Source: an uncultured Aquimarina sp. (GTDB lineage Bacteria > Bacteroidota > Bacteroidia > Flavobacteriales > Flavobacteriaceae). From it: a DNA stretch of 64,000 nucleotides. Each line of letters begins with the position of its first letter. The first letter of the stretch is position 1. The stretch is from the NCBI GenBank assembly GCA_947501475.1, contig CANMWA010000004.1:310001-374000 (forward strand), given 5' to 3'. Both the position numbers and the translations under genes were made by a program. The notes beneath the pieces were generated by a model that saw only the letters and a program-made list of their open reading frames with translations, was not told the DNA's origin and did no database searches. Positions 8,711 through 17,637 of the stretch are shown piece by piece.

Positions 8711-9056
8711 AATTCAGCCCTTTCTTTTTGTTAGACAAATATGCCTCCGCATCCAATTGCAACTCTTTTAAGGTTTTGCTTTTCCCTGCCTTGATCCAAT
8801 CAATGATTTCGGTTTTGAAGAAATACAGGCGATTGCCTTTTTTGCTATAGGGTATTTCATTGCGTTGACAATATCCGTATAGCGTAGGAATTGTTAATCC
8901 TGTGAGTTCTGAGACTCCCTGTATAGTTATCGGGTTGTCTGTTTCGGGTTGATTACTTTTTCGTTCTTTATTTGTTTTTAAACAAACGTTTATGCAATCA
9001 ATAATTACCGTCTGTAACTCTTCGATCGGTAATGAAATAAAAACTGTTTTATCCAT
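8700..9056 (-). CDS. MerR/excisionase-type helix-turn-helix protein
   Basis: The 118-residue product has a C-terminal HTH_17-type domain (about 43-95): ITIQGVSELTGLTIPTLYGY, then IPYSKKGNRLYFFKTEIIDWI. This is the pattern of small excisionase and element regulators. The N-terminal 40 residues are helical and polar. It starts the replication operon (HTH, winged-helix-like, primase, Toprim, zinc-ribbon). It probably acts as an Xis-like directionality factor or a transcription activator of the operon. The family is clear; the exact role is not. Confidence 0.75.
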   Translation of the reverse strand: MDKTVFISLPIEELQTVIIDCINVCLKTNKERKSNQPETDNPITIQGVSELTGLTIPTLYGYCQRNEIPYSKKGNRLYFFKTEIIDWIKAGKSKTLKELQLDAEAYLSNKKKGLNYEK

Positions 9057-9103
9057 ATCTTTTATAATTTTTGATATGGCTAAATAATGGACTATTTAGA
9101 GTG

Positions 9104-11005
9104 CTAATTTCCTAATTTTCCTTCTTGGGAAAGCTGGGAAATTAAAGATTTGATTTGTAGATCATAATCAGAATTATCTATTCTTTTGTATGTTTTTCTG
9201 AACTCACTTGCATCATCAGTAAGGTTCAGGTTTTTGAATTTTGAATTCAAAATTTCAGAATATTTTTTGTCCCCAAAATGTTTGACTATTGCAGGAGTGT
9301 TATTCTTTAGTAATTTTATCCATAACGGGATTATACCTTTATTTTTAAAGATATAATCATTCTCACTATTAATAACTTCTAAATCCTTTAATATTCCTAA
9401 ACAATGAATAGCATGGTTTGTGTTATAAAATAAGTCCTCAAATACTTTAGGTTCCAGTTTATTGTTTTTTTGAGATTTCTTTTTGGATAATTCGATTTCT
9501 TCATATTGATTAGGCTTTGTAGCCTGTTGAGAAGATATGGTTTGTTCAGCTTTTTTTATTTCAATATCTATCGATGGAAAAATTCTCTTTTTACAAAACT
9601 CAATAGTTTCGTCATTATGCAATTTACCTATGTTGTATAAGTCAGATTCAATTTGAGTTCGTAGAGTTTGCCAATATAATTTAATCTCATTGTTTGGAAT
9701 TTCATTGTTGTTAATTTTCTTTTTTAAGTCATTAATAAGAGGTAAATAATGTTCATTAATAACTGGCATGTTTTTAAAAGTATCACTTCCTCCTATATCA
9801 ATGTTAAGTCCTGAAATCTTGAGTTTTACAAATTCTGATTTTTCTTTCGTAAATTCTCTGACAGCTTCATTTATGTTATTAACTTGAATAGTTTTTGTTT
9901 CAAATGGTTCAAACTCATTTTGGTCCGTTTCTTTGAAATAGTCAAACAATAGCTTTAAAATTTCGTCCAAGTCATTAAAGAAAAACTGTAATTCAAAATA
10001 GTTTTCTCCATTTGTTTCTGTCCTGTATTCAAGATATTTCTTTTTGTGTCTTATTATTTCTGGTAAATCTTTTTGACTGAAACTCTCTTTTAAGTTGTTT
10101 ATTTCGGAAATATTCCAGTTCCAAAGTGTTTTGGTTTCGTTTAGGTCACAAATATTTAATTCAGTAGCTTTCTTTTGTATTGGTTCTATTATATTTTCCC
10201 GAATGATTTTAAATTTTTCTTGTATTGATTTCTGTATCTCGTCATATTTTAATTTGTCTTGATAGTTTTTTTTAGGGCTTAACTTATTACGTTCTTTATC
10301 CAGTAGTTCCAGTTCTTTAATTAAATCATTGTACTGGTTGAAGTTCTCAATATTTGAATGTAAGTATTCAATGAATAGAAATAAAGCTTTTATTTTAGGT
10401 GTTCTTTGATTCGCCTTTTGTTCAAGGAATTTTTTACGCTTATCAATACTGTTAATTAGGTTTTTTTTGAAGTCGCAAGGTTTATCTAAAACCTCATTTA
10501 AAGGACTTATTACATTGTAAATAGGCTTTTTTAATTCTGTTATTAGATTATCACAAATGGTTTGTTCAGCTTTGATGAAGTCCTGTTCATCTGTATCAAT
10601 GTTTGAAGATAAAAAACTATTAAGTAAAGAATTATACTGCTTTTCGTATTCTGAAAAGGTCAATATATCTTTGTTGCTTTCTTCATAATATTCTTTTAAT
10701 AAGGATAGCTGTAAGTATGGTAAAATCAAAGAGCATTTAAACGTGCTCTGTTCTAATGGGTTGATATTTTCAAAACCTAAAAATTCAGAAAATACTTTTT
10801 GAATTGTTAATGATTTAGTTAACGGTATTTCTTTTGTAATATCAATTTCACTTCTTAAATATTCAGATATAGAATCAATCGTATTGCCTTTTAACTGACT
10901 TAATATTTCATATTGAATACTGGATAGCGATAAATTAATATTCTGTTGTAAACTAAAGATATTTTGGTTATTAATTATCCAATCCTTTTTTACTTGTTGC
11001 TCCAT
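9104..11005 (-). CDS. Large integrase-linked protein of unknown function
   Basis: This is a 633-residue acidic/lysine-rich protein, mostly helical with likely coiled-coil stretches (about 190-290). No catalytic motif was recognised. The C-terminal 90 residues (about 530-615) form a compact-looking segment, with LFYNTNHAIHCLGIL, then GIIPLWIKLLKNN, then FKNLNLTDDASEF. I recall related tails in large proteins beside Bacteroidota tyrosine recombinases, but cannot verify this here. It starts 23 bp after the integrase stop, so it is very likely co-transcribed with it. It could assist transfer or integration, or be defence cargo. Confidence 0.6.
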   Translation of the reverse strand: MEQQVKKDWIINNQNIFSLQQNINLSLSSIQYEILSQLKGNTIDSISEYLRSEIDITKEIPLTKSLTIQKVFSEFLGFENINPLEQSTFKCSLILPYLQLSLLKEYYEESNKDILTFSEYEKQYNSLLNSFLSSNIDTDEQDFIKAEQTICDNLITELKKPIYNVISPLNEVLDKPCDFKKNLINSIDKRKKFLEQKANQRTPKIKALFLFIEYLHSNIENFNQYNDLIKELELLDKERNKLSPKKNYQDKLKYDEIQKSIQEKFKIIRENIIEPIQKKATELNICDLNETKTLWNWNISEINNLKESFSQKDLPEIIRHKKKYLEYRTETNGENYFELQFFFNDLDEILKLLFDYFKETDQNEFEPFETKTIQVNNINEAVREFTKEKSEFVKLKISGLNIDIGGSDTFKNMPVINEHYLPLINDLKKKINNNEIPNNEIKLYWQTLRTQIESDLYNIGKLHNDETIEFCKKRIFPSIDIEIKKAEQTISSQQATKPNQYEEIELSKKKSQKNNKLEPKVFEDLFYNTNHAIHCLGILKDLEVINSENDYIFKNKGIIPLWIKLLKNNTPAIVKHFGDKKYSEILNSKFKNLNLTDDASEFRKTYKRIDNSDYDLQIKSLISQLSQEGKLGN

Positions 11006-11028
11006 TTTGTCTTTTATACTTTAAGTGA

Positions 11029-12171
11029 TTACATATCCAGTTTAATTTTATTGGCTGCTGTTCGTTTGGCTTCATCAATCACTTTAGCATAAATCTGCGT
11101 TGTCTTTAAATCCTTATGTCCAAGCATTTTGGATACGGTGTAAATGTCTGTTCCATTAGTAAGCTGTAACGTTGCGTATGTATGCCTAAAACAATGAAAT
11201 GTTAGGTGCTTTTGTATGCCTGCGCTAATAGCCCATTTTAATAATTGTGAGTTTTGATGTGCAGAATAATATAACCCATCGAATACTTTTTGATTAGCTT
11301 CTTTAGGTTCTCCCATTAAAGCATAAGCCTGTTCAGGAATCGGTAAGTATTCATTGCTTTTAGTTTTCTTTTGTTGAAATTGTATTGAATACCCTTGATC
11401 GGCAGTATAAACCACCTCACTCCATTTTAATTTTTCAATATCTGAAAACCTCAACCCAGTAAGAGAAGAGAATAACGATGCTTTTTTCAATATTGGGTTT
11501 ACACAATCCGTATTTGCTAATTGATTTAGTTCTTCAATAGATAAAAACACCCTGTTTGTATCCGCTTGTTTGATCGGTTTTATTTTTCCGTTGAGGTCGT
11601 GAGGTATTAGATCATCTTTAAACGCTTGCTTTAGTGTAGCCTTGAACTTATTAAAATAGCTCTGCGCTGTATTTTGTGAGATTGTTGTTTTGTTGCTTCT
11701 CTTACTTTTGGCTGTAAGCAAATATTCACGGTAATCATTACAAAACTTCTCGTTCAGATCTGCAAATTTTAAACTATTAGAAGTGAAGTCTTTTAGGTAG
11801 GCAAAAGAAGAAGTCCATACGGCATAGTTTTTTCCTGTTTTCTTTTCAATTTGTTCCTCATAATAACCAATAAAGGAAAGTTTACCTTTTTCTTTAGCCT
11901 TTAACTGTTCTAATTCGAATGCATTGTACACCTCGGGTTTGTTTAGCTCATTGTCTCTTTTTTGTCGTATTTGTTCGCCAAGTAAAAGGGTGTTTTTGTT
12001 ATCTTGTCTTTCAAGTGGAGACTTTGGTTTATCAATAATATAAAGCCCTAAAAACTCCCTACGTGTTTTCTTACCTGTTTCGGCTATTGTAATAGGAGGG
12101 TAGAAGTCAAGATATAGGCTATGTCTACCTTTTGATATTGGCTTTTTTCTTAAACTAATTTTAATTGCCAT
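11029..12171 (-). CDS. Tyrosine recombinase/integrase
   Basis: This is a 380-residue site-specific recombinase with an Arm-binding/SAM-like N-terminal part (to about residue 200) and a catalytic domain. The signature residues are R241 (LTGLRFSD), a Lys near 269, H326 and R329 (HCFRHT), H352 (MLGHKD) and the nucleophile Y361 (IYAK). It is full-length and intact. It would integrate and excise the element on the mnmE-proximal side. The zinc-finger/HTH gene lies 76 bp upstream on the same strand and the 633-residue gene directly downstream. It belongs to the Bacteroidota-type integrase group with an N-terminal arm domain. Confidence 0.9.
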   Translation of the reverse strand: MAIKISLRKKPISKGRHSLYLDFYPPITIAETGKKTRREFLGLYIIDKPKSPLERQDNKNTLLLGEQIRQKRDNELNKPEVYNAFELEQLKAKEKGKLSFIGYYEEQIEKKTGKNYAVWTSSFAYLKDFTSNSLKFADLNEKFCNDYREYLLTAKSKRSNKTTISQNTAQSYFNKFKATLKQAFKDDLIPHDLNGKIKPIKQADTNRVFLSIEELNQLANTDCVNPILKKASLFSSLTGLRFSDIEKLKWSEVVYTADQGYSIQFQQKKTKSNEYLPIPEQAYALMGEPKEANQKVFDGLYYSAHQNSQLLKWAISAGIQKHLTFHCFRHTYATLQLTNGTDIYTVSKMLGHKDLKTTQIYAKVIDEAKRTAANKIKLDM

Positions 12172-12247
12172 CGGTCTTTTATTCTTTGTCTTTTATTACT
12201 AATCGTGTAGAAAGTGTAGTTTGTGTACATTAAAAAATAAAATATTT

Positions 12248-12601
12248 TCAACTTAATAATTTATCAAGTTCTTCACGTTTCACTCTTGTCATTCTTTCCG
12301 AAAGGTTTACTGCCTTTATAGTTCCTTTTTCAATCAATCGATATGCTGTTCTTTTGGAGCAACCTAATAATATCGCAGTTTCATTTACAGTAAGAAATTC
12401 TTTTGCTTTAATCTGCTCGATAGGCTTACGGATTATTTCTTTAGTCTCTTTATTACTGTTATTTATTTTCTCATTCCGTTTACGAACCTTATAGGCTCTT
12501 TTAGCACAGTTATCTCCACAATATTTGGTTACCGTAGTACGAGCGATAAAATCATTCCCACAATGTTGACAAATTCGTTGTACTCTAATATTTGTACTCA
12601 T
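12248..12601 (-). CDS. Zinc-finger plus HTH_17 DNA-binding protein (Xis-like)
   Basis: This 117-residue protein has two parts. The N-terminal treble-clef-like zinc motif has C11, C14, C28 and C32 (CQHCGNDF, then YCGDNC). A C-terminal excisionase-family HTH covers about 68-117, with FLTVNETAILLGCSKRTAYR and EELDKLL. A basic linker joins them. It is the gene upstream of the integrase and nearest to the element end, which suits a recombination directionality factor or an integrase regulator. A -7-like box (TACCTTTG, minus strand) and a palindrome lie about 80-110 bp upstream. Confidence 0.75.
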   Translation of the reverse strand: MSTNIRVQRICQHCGNDFIARTTVTKYCGDNCAKRAYKVRKRNEKINNSNKETKEIIRKPIEQIKAKEFLTVNETAILLGCSKRTAYRLIEKGTIKAVNLSERMTRVKREELDKLLS

Positions 12602-12677
12602 AAATAAGAAGTCCTAAGTATCATTAAATGTATTTAAGAAGAAATAAGTGCCATAATTTCGCCTTAATATCTAAAAT

Positions 12678-12712
12678 TTGTACCTCAAATGCTTGGAGGT
12701 ACAACAAAGGTA
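12678..12712 (-). promoter_or_regulatory. Promoter/operator of the zinc-finger/HTH-integrase unit
   Basis: On the minus strand a -7-type box TACCTTTG (12705-12712) is followed at once by a perfect 9-bp inverted repeat. Its arms are TTGTACCTC (12678-12686) and GAGGTACAA (12696-12704), with a 9-base spacer. A third GGTACAA half-site overlaps the -7 box. This is the layout of an autoregulated promoter, or of recombinase arm sites. No good -33 element was found. Confidence 0.4.
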
Positions 12713-12717
12713 CAAAT
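12707..12717. repeat. Candidate right attachment repeat
   Basis: This is the second copy of AAGGTACAAAT, matching 32-42. It lies between the first element gene and the mnmE stop. It overlaps the -7-like box, so the match could instead be a shared regulator site. Confidence 0.25.
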
Positions 12718-12837
12718 CAATATGTAATAAACGAGTAATAGATATTAACTAAGGAATAGTAATTATTAACAATTAATCCTTAAAATCAATTGTTTACGTG
12801 ATTTATTGTGTGTTTAGTGTTTGTTAGTTTTGTGTGG

Positions 12838-14229
12838 TTACTTCCCGATACAGAAATTAGCAAAGATGTTTCCTAGTAGATCGTCACTAGATATTTCTCC
12901 AGTTATCTCTCCAAAATGATAAAGTGCTTGTCTTATATCGATAGCCATCAAATCCCCAGAAAGTCCAGAGTCAAGTCCATATTGTACTTTTTGGATTTCT
13001 TCTAAGGATTTTAATAAAGCATCATAATGACGAGTATTAGTAACGATGGTTTCGTTGTTTCGTAAAGCGCCAGTATTTACAAATTCAAGGAGTTTGTTTT
13101 GCAATTCTTCAATGCCAATGTTTTGTTTTGCCGAAAGTAAATGAATGTTCTCAATTTCAGATTTTAGTGCTAAGGTTTGATCTTCCTGAAGTTTATCTAC
13201 TTTGTTAGCAACAATGATTAAAGGTTTTTGAGGGTACTTATTCTTAATTTTCCCTATTTCTGTTTTCAGTTCTAGTAAGCTTTCGGTAGTTAACATAGGG
13301 CTATCAACCAAATATATTACTACTTGTGCCTGTTCTATTTTCTCAAACGTTTTTTGAATACCAATACTTTCTATTACATCTTTAGTATCTCTTATTCCTG
13401 CAGTATCAATAAATCTAAATCCTATTCCTCCTATATTAATCTCATCTTCGATAGTATCTCGAGTAGTTCCTGCAATATCTGATACAATGGCCCTTTCTTC
13501 ATTCAATAAAGCATTAAGCAATGTAGACTTTCCAACATTAGGCTCGCCAACGATTGCTACAGGAATTCCATTTTTGATTACATTTCCAACAGCAAAAGAA
13601 TCAATTAACCTTTTTAATACATTAGTAATTCTTGAAATTAAATCTTTAAATTGAGAGCGATCAGCAAACTCTACATCTTCTTCGGCAAAATCAAGTTCAA
13701 GTTCTATCAAAGAAGCAAAATTGAGCAATTCATCTCTCAGTTTTTTAATTTCATTAGAAAAACCACCACGCATTTGTTGCATCGCTATTTGATGCGAAGC
13801 CTCAGAATCTGATGCAATAAGATCTGCTACAGCTTCAGCTTGAGAGAGGTCCAATTTTCCATTAATAAAAGCGCGCAAAGTAAACTCTCCAGCATTTGCC
13901 ATTCTGCAACCTTTGCGAAGTAATAACTGGATGATTTCTTGTTGGATATAGGTCGATCCATGACAAGAAATTTCAATGGTAGGTTCGCCAGTGTATGAAT
14001 TGGTTCCTTTAAAAATAGATACCAATACTTCATCCAATATCCTTTCTTCATCTATAATATGCCCTAGGTGAATAGTGTGACTTTTTTGCCTACTTAATTC
14101 TTTTTTACTAATAGATCTAAAAAGAGGAGAACAAATTGCGATGGCATCTTTTCCTGAAACACGAATAACCGCAATAGCACCTGCTCCAGATGGTGTTGCC
14201 AATGCTACTATTGTATCTTGTGAAATCAT
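12838..14229 (-). CDS. mnmE: tRNA uridine-5-carboxymethylaminomethyl(34) synthesis GTPase MnmE
   Basis: MnmE works with MnmG to modify U34 in the wobble position of certain tRNAs. The 463-residue product (from the Met in MISQDTIVALATPSG) has the N-terminal folate-binding domain and a helical domain. It also has an inserted Ras-like G domain with GEPNVGKS (228-235), AGTTRD and NKVD motifs, and it ends with the invariant FCIGK containing the catalytic Cys. An upstream ATG at 14250 would overlap the -7 box TATTTTTG (minus strand, 14248-14255), so it was not used. The stop lies about 120 bp from the element boundary candidate. Confidence 0.95.
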   Translation of the reverse strand: MISQDTIVALATPSGAGAIAVIRVSGKDAIAICSPLFRSISKKELSRQKSHTIHLGHIIDEERILDEVLVSIFKGTNSYTGEPTIEISCHGSTYIQQEIIQLLLRKGCRMANAGEFTLRAFINGKLDLSQAEAVADLIASDSEASHQIAMQQMRGGFSNEIKKLRDELLNFASLIELELDFAEEDVEFADRSQFKDLISRITNVLKRLIDSFAVGNVIKNGIPVAIVGEPNVGKSTLLNALLNEERAIVSDIAGTTRDTIEDEINIGGIGFRFIDTAGIRDTKDVIESIGIQKTFEKIEQAQVVIYLVDSPMLTTESLLELKTEIGKIKNKYPQKPLIIVANKVDKLQEDQTLALKSEIENIHLLSAKQNIGIEELQNKLLEFVNTGALRNNETIVTNTRHYDALLKSLEEIQKVQYGLDSGLSGDLMAIDIRQALYHFGEITGEISSDDLLGNIFANFCIGK

Positions 14230-14247
14230 ATTTTTCTTACTGAATCG

Positions 14248-14255
14248 CAAAAATA
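14248..14255 (-). promoter_or_regulatory. -7 promoter box of mnmE
   Basis: TATTTTTG on the minus strand fits the Bacteroidota TAnnTTTG consensus. It lies 18 bp upstream of the mnmE ATG. No clear -33 motif was seen. Confidence 0.45.
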
Positions 14256-14581
14256 GAGATTAATATACTCACTTTAAGTACGCACTATCAAACTTTTTTT
14301 GAGCAGTTGTTTTTGTTTTGCTATCTTGCACATGGAAAGAAGTAAAAATACTTCTTTAGTATCTACCCTTTCCCTATACTTGGGAAAAAGAATTAAGAGA
14401 AAAATTAGATTTTCGATATTAAGTAAATTACTTGATAGCGGATTCATTGGGAGACAATTTTGTTGTAATAATAATTGCAGCAATTTGTATGTATGTTAAA
14501 TTTAATGTCAAACCAATAAATAATTTTATTCTTATGAATTTTTACAACACAAACTCAATTAATTTTAAATACAGGAGCTCC
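14256..14581. other. Intergenic region between divergent mnmE and the secreted protease
   Basis: No gene is supported. Short open frames here have no family resemblance. Apart from the mnmE -7 box at its left edge it holds a weak hairpin (TTTCCC/GGGAAA near 14370-14388). The protease signal peptide starts at its right end after an AGGAG sequence. Confidence 0.5.
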
Positions 14582-16981
14582 ATGCGAAAGTTTGGTATAC
14601 TCGCCTGTATGGCTTTTATGCTTTTACCGGCCATTAGTTTGGCGCAAACGGCACCATTAAAAACTGAATATAAGGTTTTTAATAAAGAAGTAAAATCTAG
14701 TAGTATTCAAGCTAAAAGTAGCCAAGAAGTTATCACAGAAACTGTTTCAGAAAAAGGAGCAACCTGGTTACGTTTATTTCTTAAAGATGTTAATCTTGGT
14801 AAAAACAGTAGTTTAACCATTACATCTGATTTAGATGGAGCTACACAAACATTAACAGCCGCTACTATCAAGGATTGGAAAAACACAACGGCTTATTTTA
14901 ATGGAGATAAATTAACTCTTAAACTTACCGTTGCTGCAGGAGAAAAATCTATCGGATTTAAGATCAATGAGGTAGGAATCGGTTTATTAGATCCTACAAT
15001 TAAATCTCAGTGTGGGTCAGTCGATGATAGGGTAGACTCTAATGACGCTGCAGTCGGAAGAATTGTACCTATCGGATGTACAGGATGGATTATTACTAAT
15101 GGTAGATTAGTAACTGCAGGACATTGTGTAGGTAGTCGTGCTCAAGTAATAGAGTTTAATGTACCAAAATCAAATCCAGATCGTACTATTGTACACCCAG
15201 GTCCAGAGGATCAATATCCTATAGGTAATTTTGTATCCCCGTATCCAGGTAATGCAAGTCAAGCAAATGACTGGGGAGTATTTAGAGCTAGTGCTAATTC
15301 GCAAACAGGATTAACACCTATACAGGCTCAAGGAAAATCTTTTAATGTAGTGCGTACTGCTCCAGGAAGTAATATTACTATTACTGGTTTTGGTACCGAT
15401 ACAGGAAGAGATAATCAAACGCAACAAATCCATACGGGTCCAACATCATCTTCAAATAATACATTTGTAAGATATCGAACTGATACTACAGGTGGTAATT
15501 CTGGAAGCCCGATTATTGATACCGCTACTGGTAATGCAGTAGGAGTTCATGCTTATGGTGGATGTTCTGGATCTGGAGGTTCAAACTCTGGAGAAAGAGC
15601 AACAATACCTGCTTTTTGGAATGCTATGGGACTTGATGATGGACCAGGACCTGATCCAGATACAGGTAATTGTTCTGGTGATGTGTCTTCATTCCCATTT
15701 TCTGAAAGTTTCGAAAGTAGCTTAGGACAATGGAAAGATGCTACATCAGGAGATGATTTAAACTTTACTAGAAATTCGGGAGGTACTCCTTCTAGTGAAA
15801 CAGGACCTAGTGCTGCTGCAGATGGTTCAACTTATATTTATGTTGAGGCATCAGGTAACGGAACAGGATACCCTAACAAAAGAGCAATCTTAAATTCACC
15901 ATGTCTAAACTTTAATGCTCTTACTGCACCTAGACTTGCTTTTCAATATCATATGTTTGGTAGTACTATTAATAGTTTAAATGTTGAAGCTAGAACCGAT
16001 AATACTGGAAACTGGGTATCTGTATTTAGAAGAAATGGAGCACAAGGAAATTCTTGGAATGCTGCCGATGTAGATCTTGCTGCTTATGCAGGAGAAGCTA
16101 GTGTACAACTACGATTTAATGTGGTTACCGGTTCTGGTGGTAGTGGATGGCAAAGTGATATCGCTATCGATGCAGTAAGTATTCAAAATGGTACAGGAGG
16201 CCCAGGCCCTGCATGTGAGGCATTAAGCTTTAATGACTTTACAATTGCTCCGTTCTCTAACCAAGATAGAGGTGGTACAGCTGCTATTGTAAATGGAGGA
16301 GCTGGATTATCAATGCAAAGTAATACCTGGAAAGAAATTGCTCTTAATTATACAGTAACTGCTAGTACAGTGATAGAGTTTAATTTTAGTAGTACGGCGC
16401 AAGGAGAAATCCATGCAGTTGGTTTTGAAGACGATGACGCATTAACACCTGCTAGGTATTTCAAAGTTCATGGTACTCAAAATTATGGAGTAACAAACTT
16501 TGATAACTATGCAAGTGGTACTAAGAAGTATGTGATCCCAGTAGGTACTTTCTATACAGGTAGCATGAGTAAATTAGTATTCATTAATGATAATGATGCT
16601 GGTTCTGGTAATACTTCAATATTCTCTGATGTAAAAATCTATGAGGGATCTTGTGGAGGATCTGCATTAACTGAAAGTATCACAAATCAAGAACCTGTTA
16701 AGGCTCTATTAGGTAGTGAAGATGAGAGTGATCTATTTAAGATAAGAATGACTCCAAACCCTACTAAAGGTAATTTCTCTATTTATGTTAATTCAAATCT
16801 AACAGGAAGAGTTGATGCTACTTTTTATAGTATTTTAGGGAAAAGAGTTGGGCAAATACAGCTTCAATCTGGAGTTAATACTTTATCTGCTCAAAGCTTA
16901 TCAATAAGATCGGGTATTTATCTTGTGAAGTTTGATGATGGTGCAGGAGGAAGAGCTACTCAAAAACTGATTGTTCAATAA
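14582..16981 (+). CDS. Secreted trypsin-like serine protease with MAM-like and T9SS sorting domains
   Basis: This is a 799-residue exported protein. The signal peptide ends near residue 21 (ISLAQ). A beta-rich prodomain is followed by a trypsin-fold (S1/glutamyl-endopeptidase-like) domain with H181 (TAGHC), D230 (ANDWG) and S307 (GGNSGSP). A MAM/concanavalin-like domain (about 372-545) and a second beta domain follow, and the last 80 residues (MTPNPTKG to KLIVQ) form a type A T9SS sorting domain. The start is set by the signal peptide and an AGGAG four bases before ATG 14582. Longer N-terminal extensions are unlikely. It should be secreted or surface-attached through T9SS. Confidence 0.88.
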   Translation: MRKFGILACMAFMLLPAISLAQTAPLKTEYKVFNKEVKSSSIQAKSSQEVITETVSEKGATWLRLFLKDVNLGKNSSLTITSDLDGATQTLTAATIKDWKNTTAYFNGDKLTLKLTVAAGEKSIGFKINEVGIGLLDPTIKSQCGSVDDRVDSNDAAVGRIVPIGCTGWIITNGRLVTAGHCVGSRAQVIEFNVPKSNPDRTIVHPGPEDQYPIGNFVSPYPGNASQANDWGVFRASANSQTGLTPIQAQGKSFNVVRTAPGSNITITGFGTDTGRDNQTQQIHTGPTSSSNNTFVRYRTDTTGGNSGSPIIDTATGNAVGVHAYGGCSGSGGSNSGERATIPAFWNAMGLDDGPGPDPDTGNCSGDVSSFPFSESFESSLGQWKDATSGDDLNFTRNSGGTPSSETGPSAAADGSTYIYVEASGNGTGYPNKRAILNSPCLNFNALTAPRLAFQYHMFGSTINSLNVEARTDNTGNWVSVFRRNGAQGNSWNAADVDLAAYAGEASVQLRFNVVTGSGGSGWQSDIAIDAVSIQNGTGGPGPACEALSFNDFTIAPFSNQDRGGTAAIVNGGAGLSMQSNTWKEIALNYTVTASTVIEFNFSSTAQGEIHAVGFEDDDALTPARYFKVHGTQNYGVTNFDNYASGTKKYVIPVGTFYTGSMSKLVFINDNDAGSGNTSIFSDVKIYEGSCGGSALTESITNQEPVKALLGSEDESDLFKIRMTPNPTKGNFSIYVNSNLTGRVDATFYSILGKRVGQIQLQSGVNTLSAQSLSIRSGIYLVKFDDGAGGRATQKLIVQ

Positions 16982-17017
16982 AAAGATAAAACTTAAAAAG
17001 ACATTAAATTTATTGTT

Positions 17018-17048
17018 AAAAGCGCCTTCATTTTTTGGAGGTGCTTTT
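17018..17048 (+). terminator. Terminator of the secreted protease gene
   Basis: The AAAAGCGCCT and AGGTGCTTTT arms pair (with a G-U) around a short T-rich loop, and a U-rich tail follows. It lies about 40 bp after the stop. Confidence 0.55.
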
Positions 17049-17183
17049 TAATTTAAAGAAGTTGTTATGCCTTAACTTCTTTTCTTAATTTTAGATTAAG
17101 AGATTGTTAATAGATGTATTTCTTGAAGAAAAAAACAATACTTTACATAGGTATATTAATGTTTAATTAAAAACAAATTCATC

Positions 17184-17366
17184 ATGAAAAAAAACAAAAA
17201 AATCAGCCTTTCTTTAAACAAGATTAAGATCTCTAGACTTGAAGCAAAAAGTATTACAGGTGGTGCTACACATTATGTTGGCTGTAGAACTTATGATGGT
17301 CTTTATGATTGTAATAGCGATTTTGGTTGTGGAGGAAGCCTAGAAATACGTTGTCATATAGCGTGA
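17184..17366 (+). CDS. GG-leader peptide precursor (RiPP/lanthipeptide-like)
   Basis: This is a 60-residue peptide with a basic, Lys-rich leader (KKISLSLNKIKISRLEAKSI) ending in a double-glycine site (G26-G27). The 33-residue core has four Cys (34, 43, 49, 57), two Thr and two Ser. Bacteroidota encode many such precursors, often labelled class I lanthipeptide. The gene has its own terminator. No dehydratase, cyclase, radical-SAM or peptidase-transporter gene is near, so the maturation system would have to act in trans. It could instead be a bacteriocin-like or signalling peptide with only disulfides. The precursor class is inferred from leader style. Confidence 0.65.
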   Translation: MKKNKKISLSLNKIKISRLEAKSITGGATHYVGCRTYDGLYDCNSDFGCGGSLEIRCHIA

Positions 17367-17384
17367 TAAATTTTTAAATTAAGT

Positions 17385-17417
17385 AAGGCATAGTTTTTTA
17401 AATTCTATGCCTTTTTT
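17385..17417 (+). terminator. Terminator of the peptide precursor gene
   Basis: AAGGCATAG (17385-17393) pairs perfectly with CTATGCCTT (17405-17413) and is followed by a T-run. It isolates the peptide gene as a monocistronic unit. Confidence 0.75.
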
Positions 17418-17637
17418 GTTTTATAGTAGGTGTAAAATACATATTAAGAAGTTTTTTATTTGATTTAAAACCATTTACTATGTTGCTCTTTGTGTTTCAA
17501 ATCTTCCTTCGATTAACTAATCTAATTTCCTTTGCTTATTAAAATAACTTGTAACAAAACTCTATTTTTTTCGTCATATAAGTATATTGCTAATAATATT
17601 AGCAATTTTTAATCATCAACCAAAAAACAAAAAAATC

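Noticed and set aside
14432..14581. 50-residue N-terminal extension of the secreted protease
   Set aside because: The signal peptide begins at Met 14582, with AGGAG just before it.
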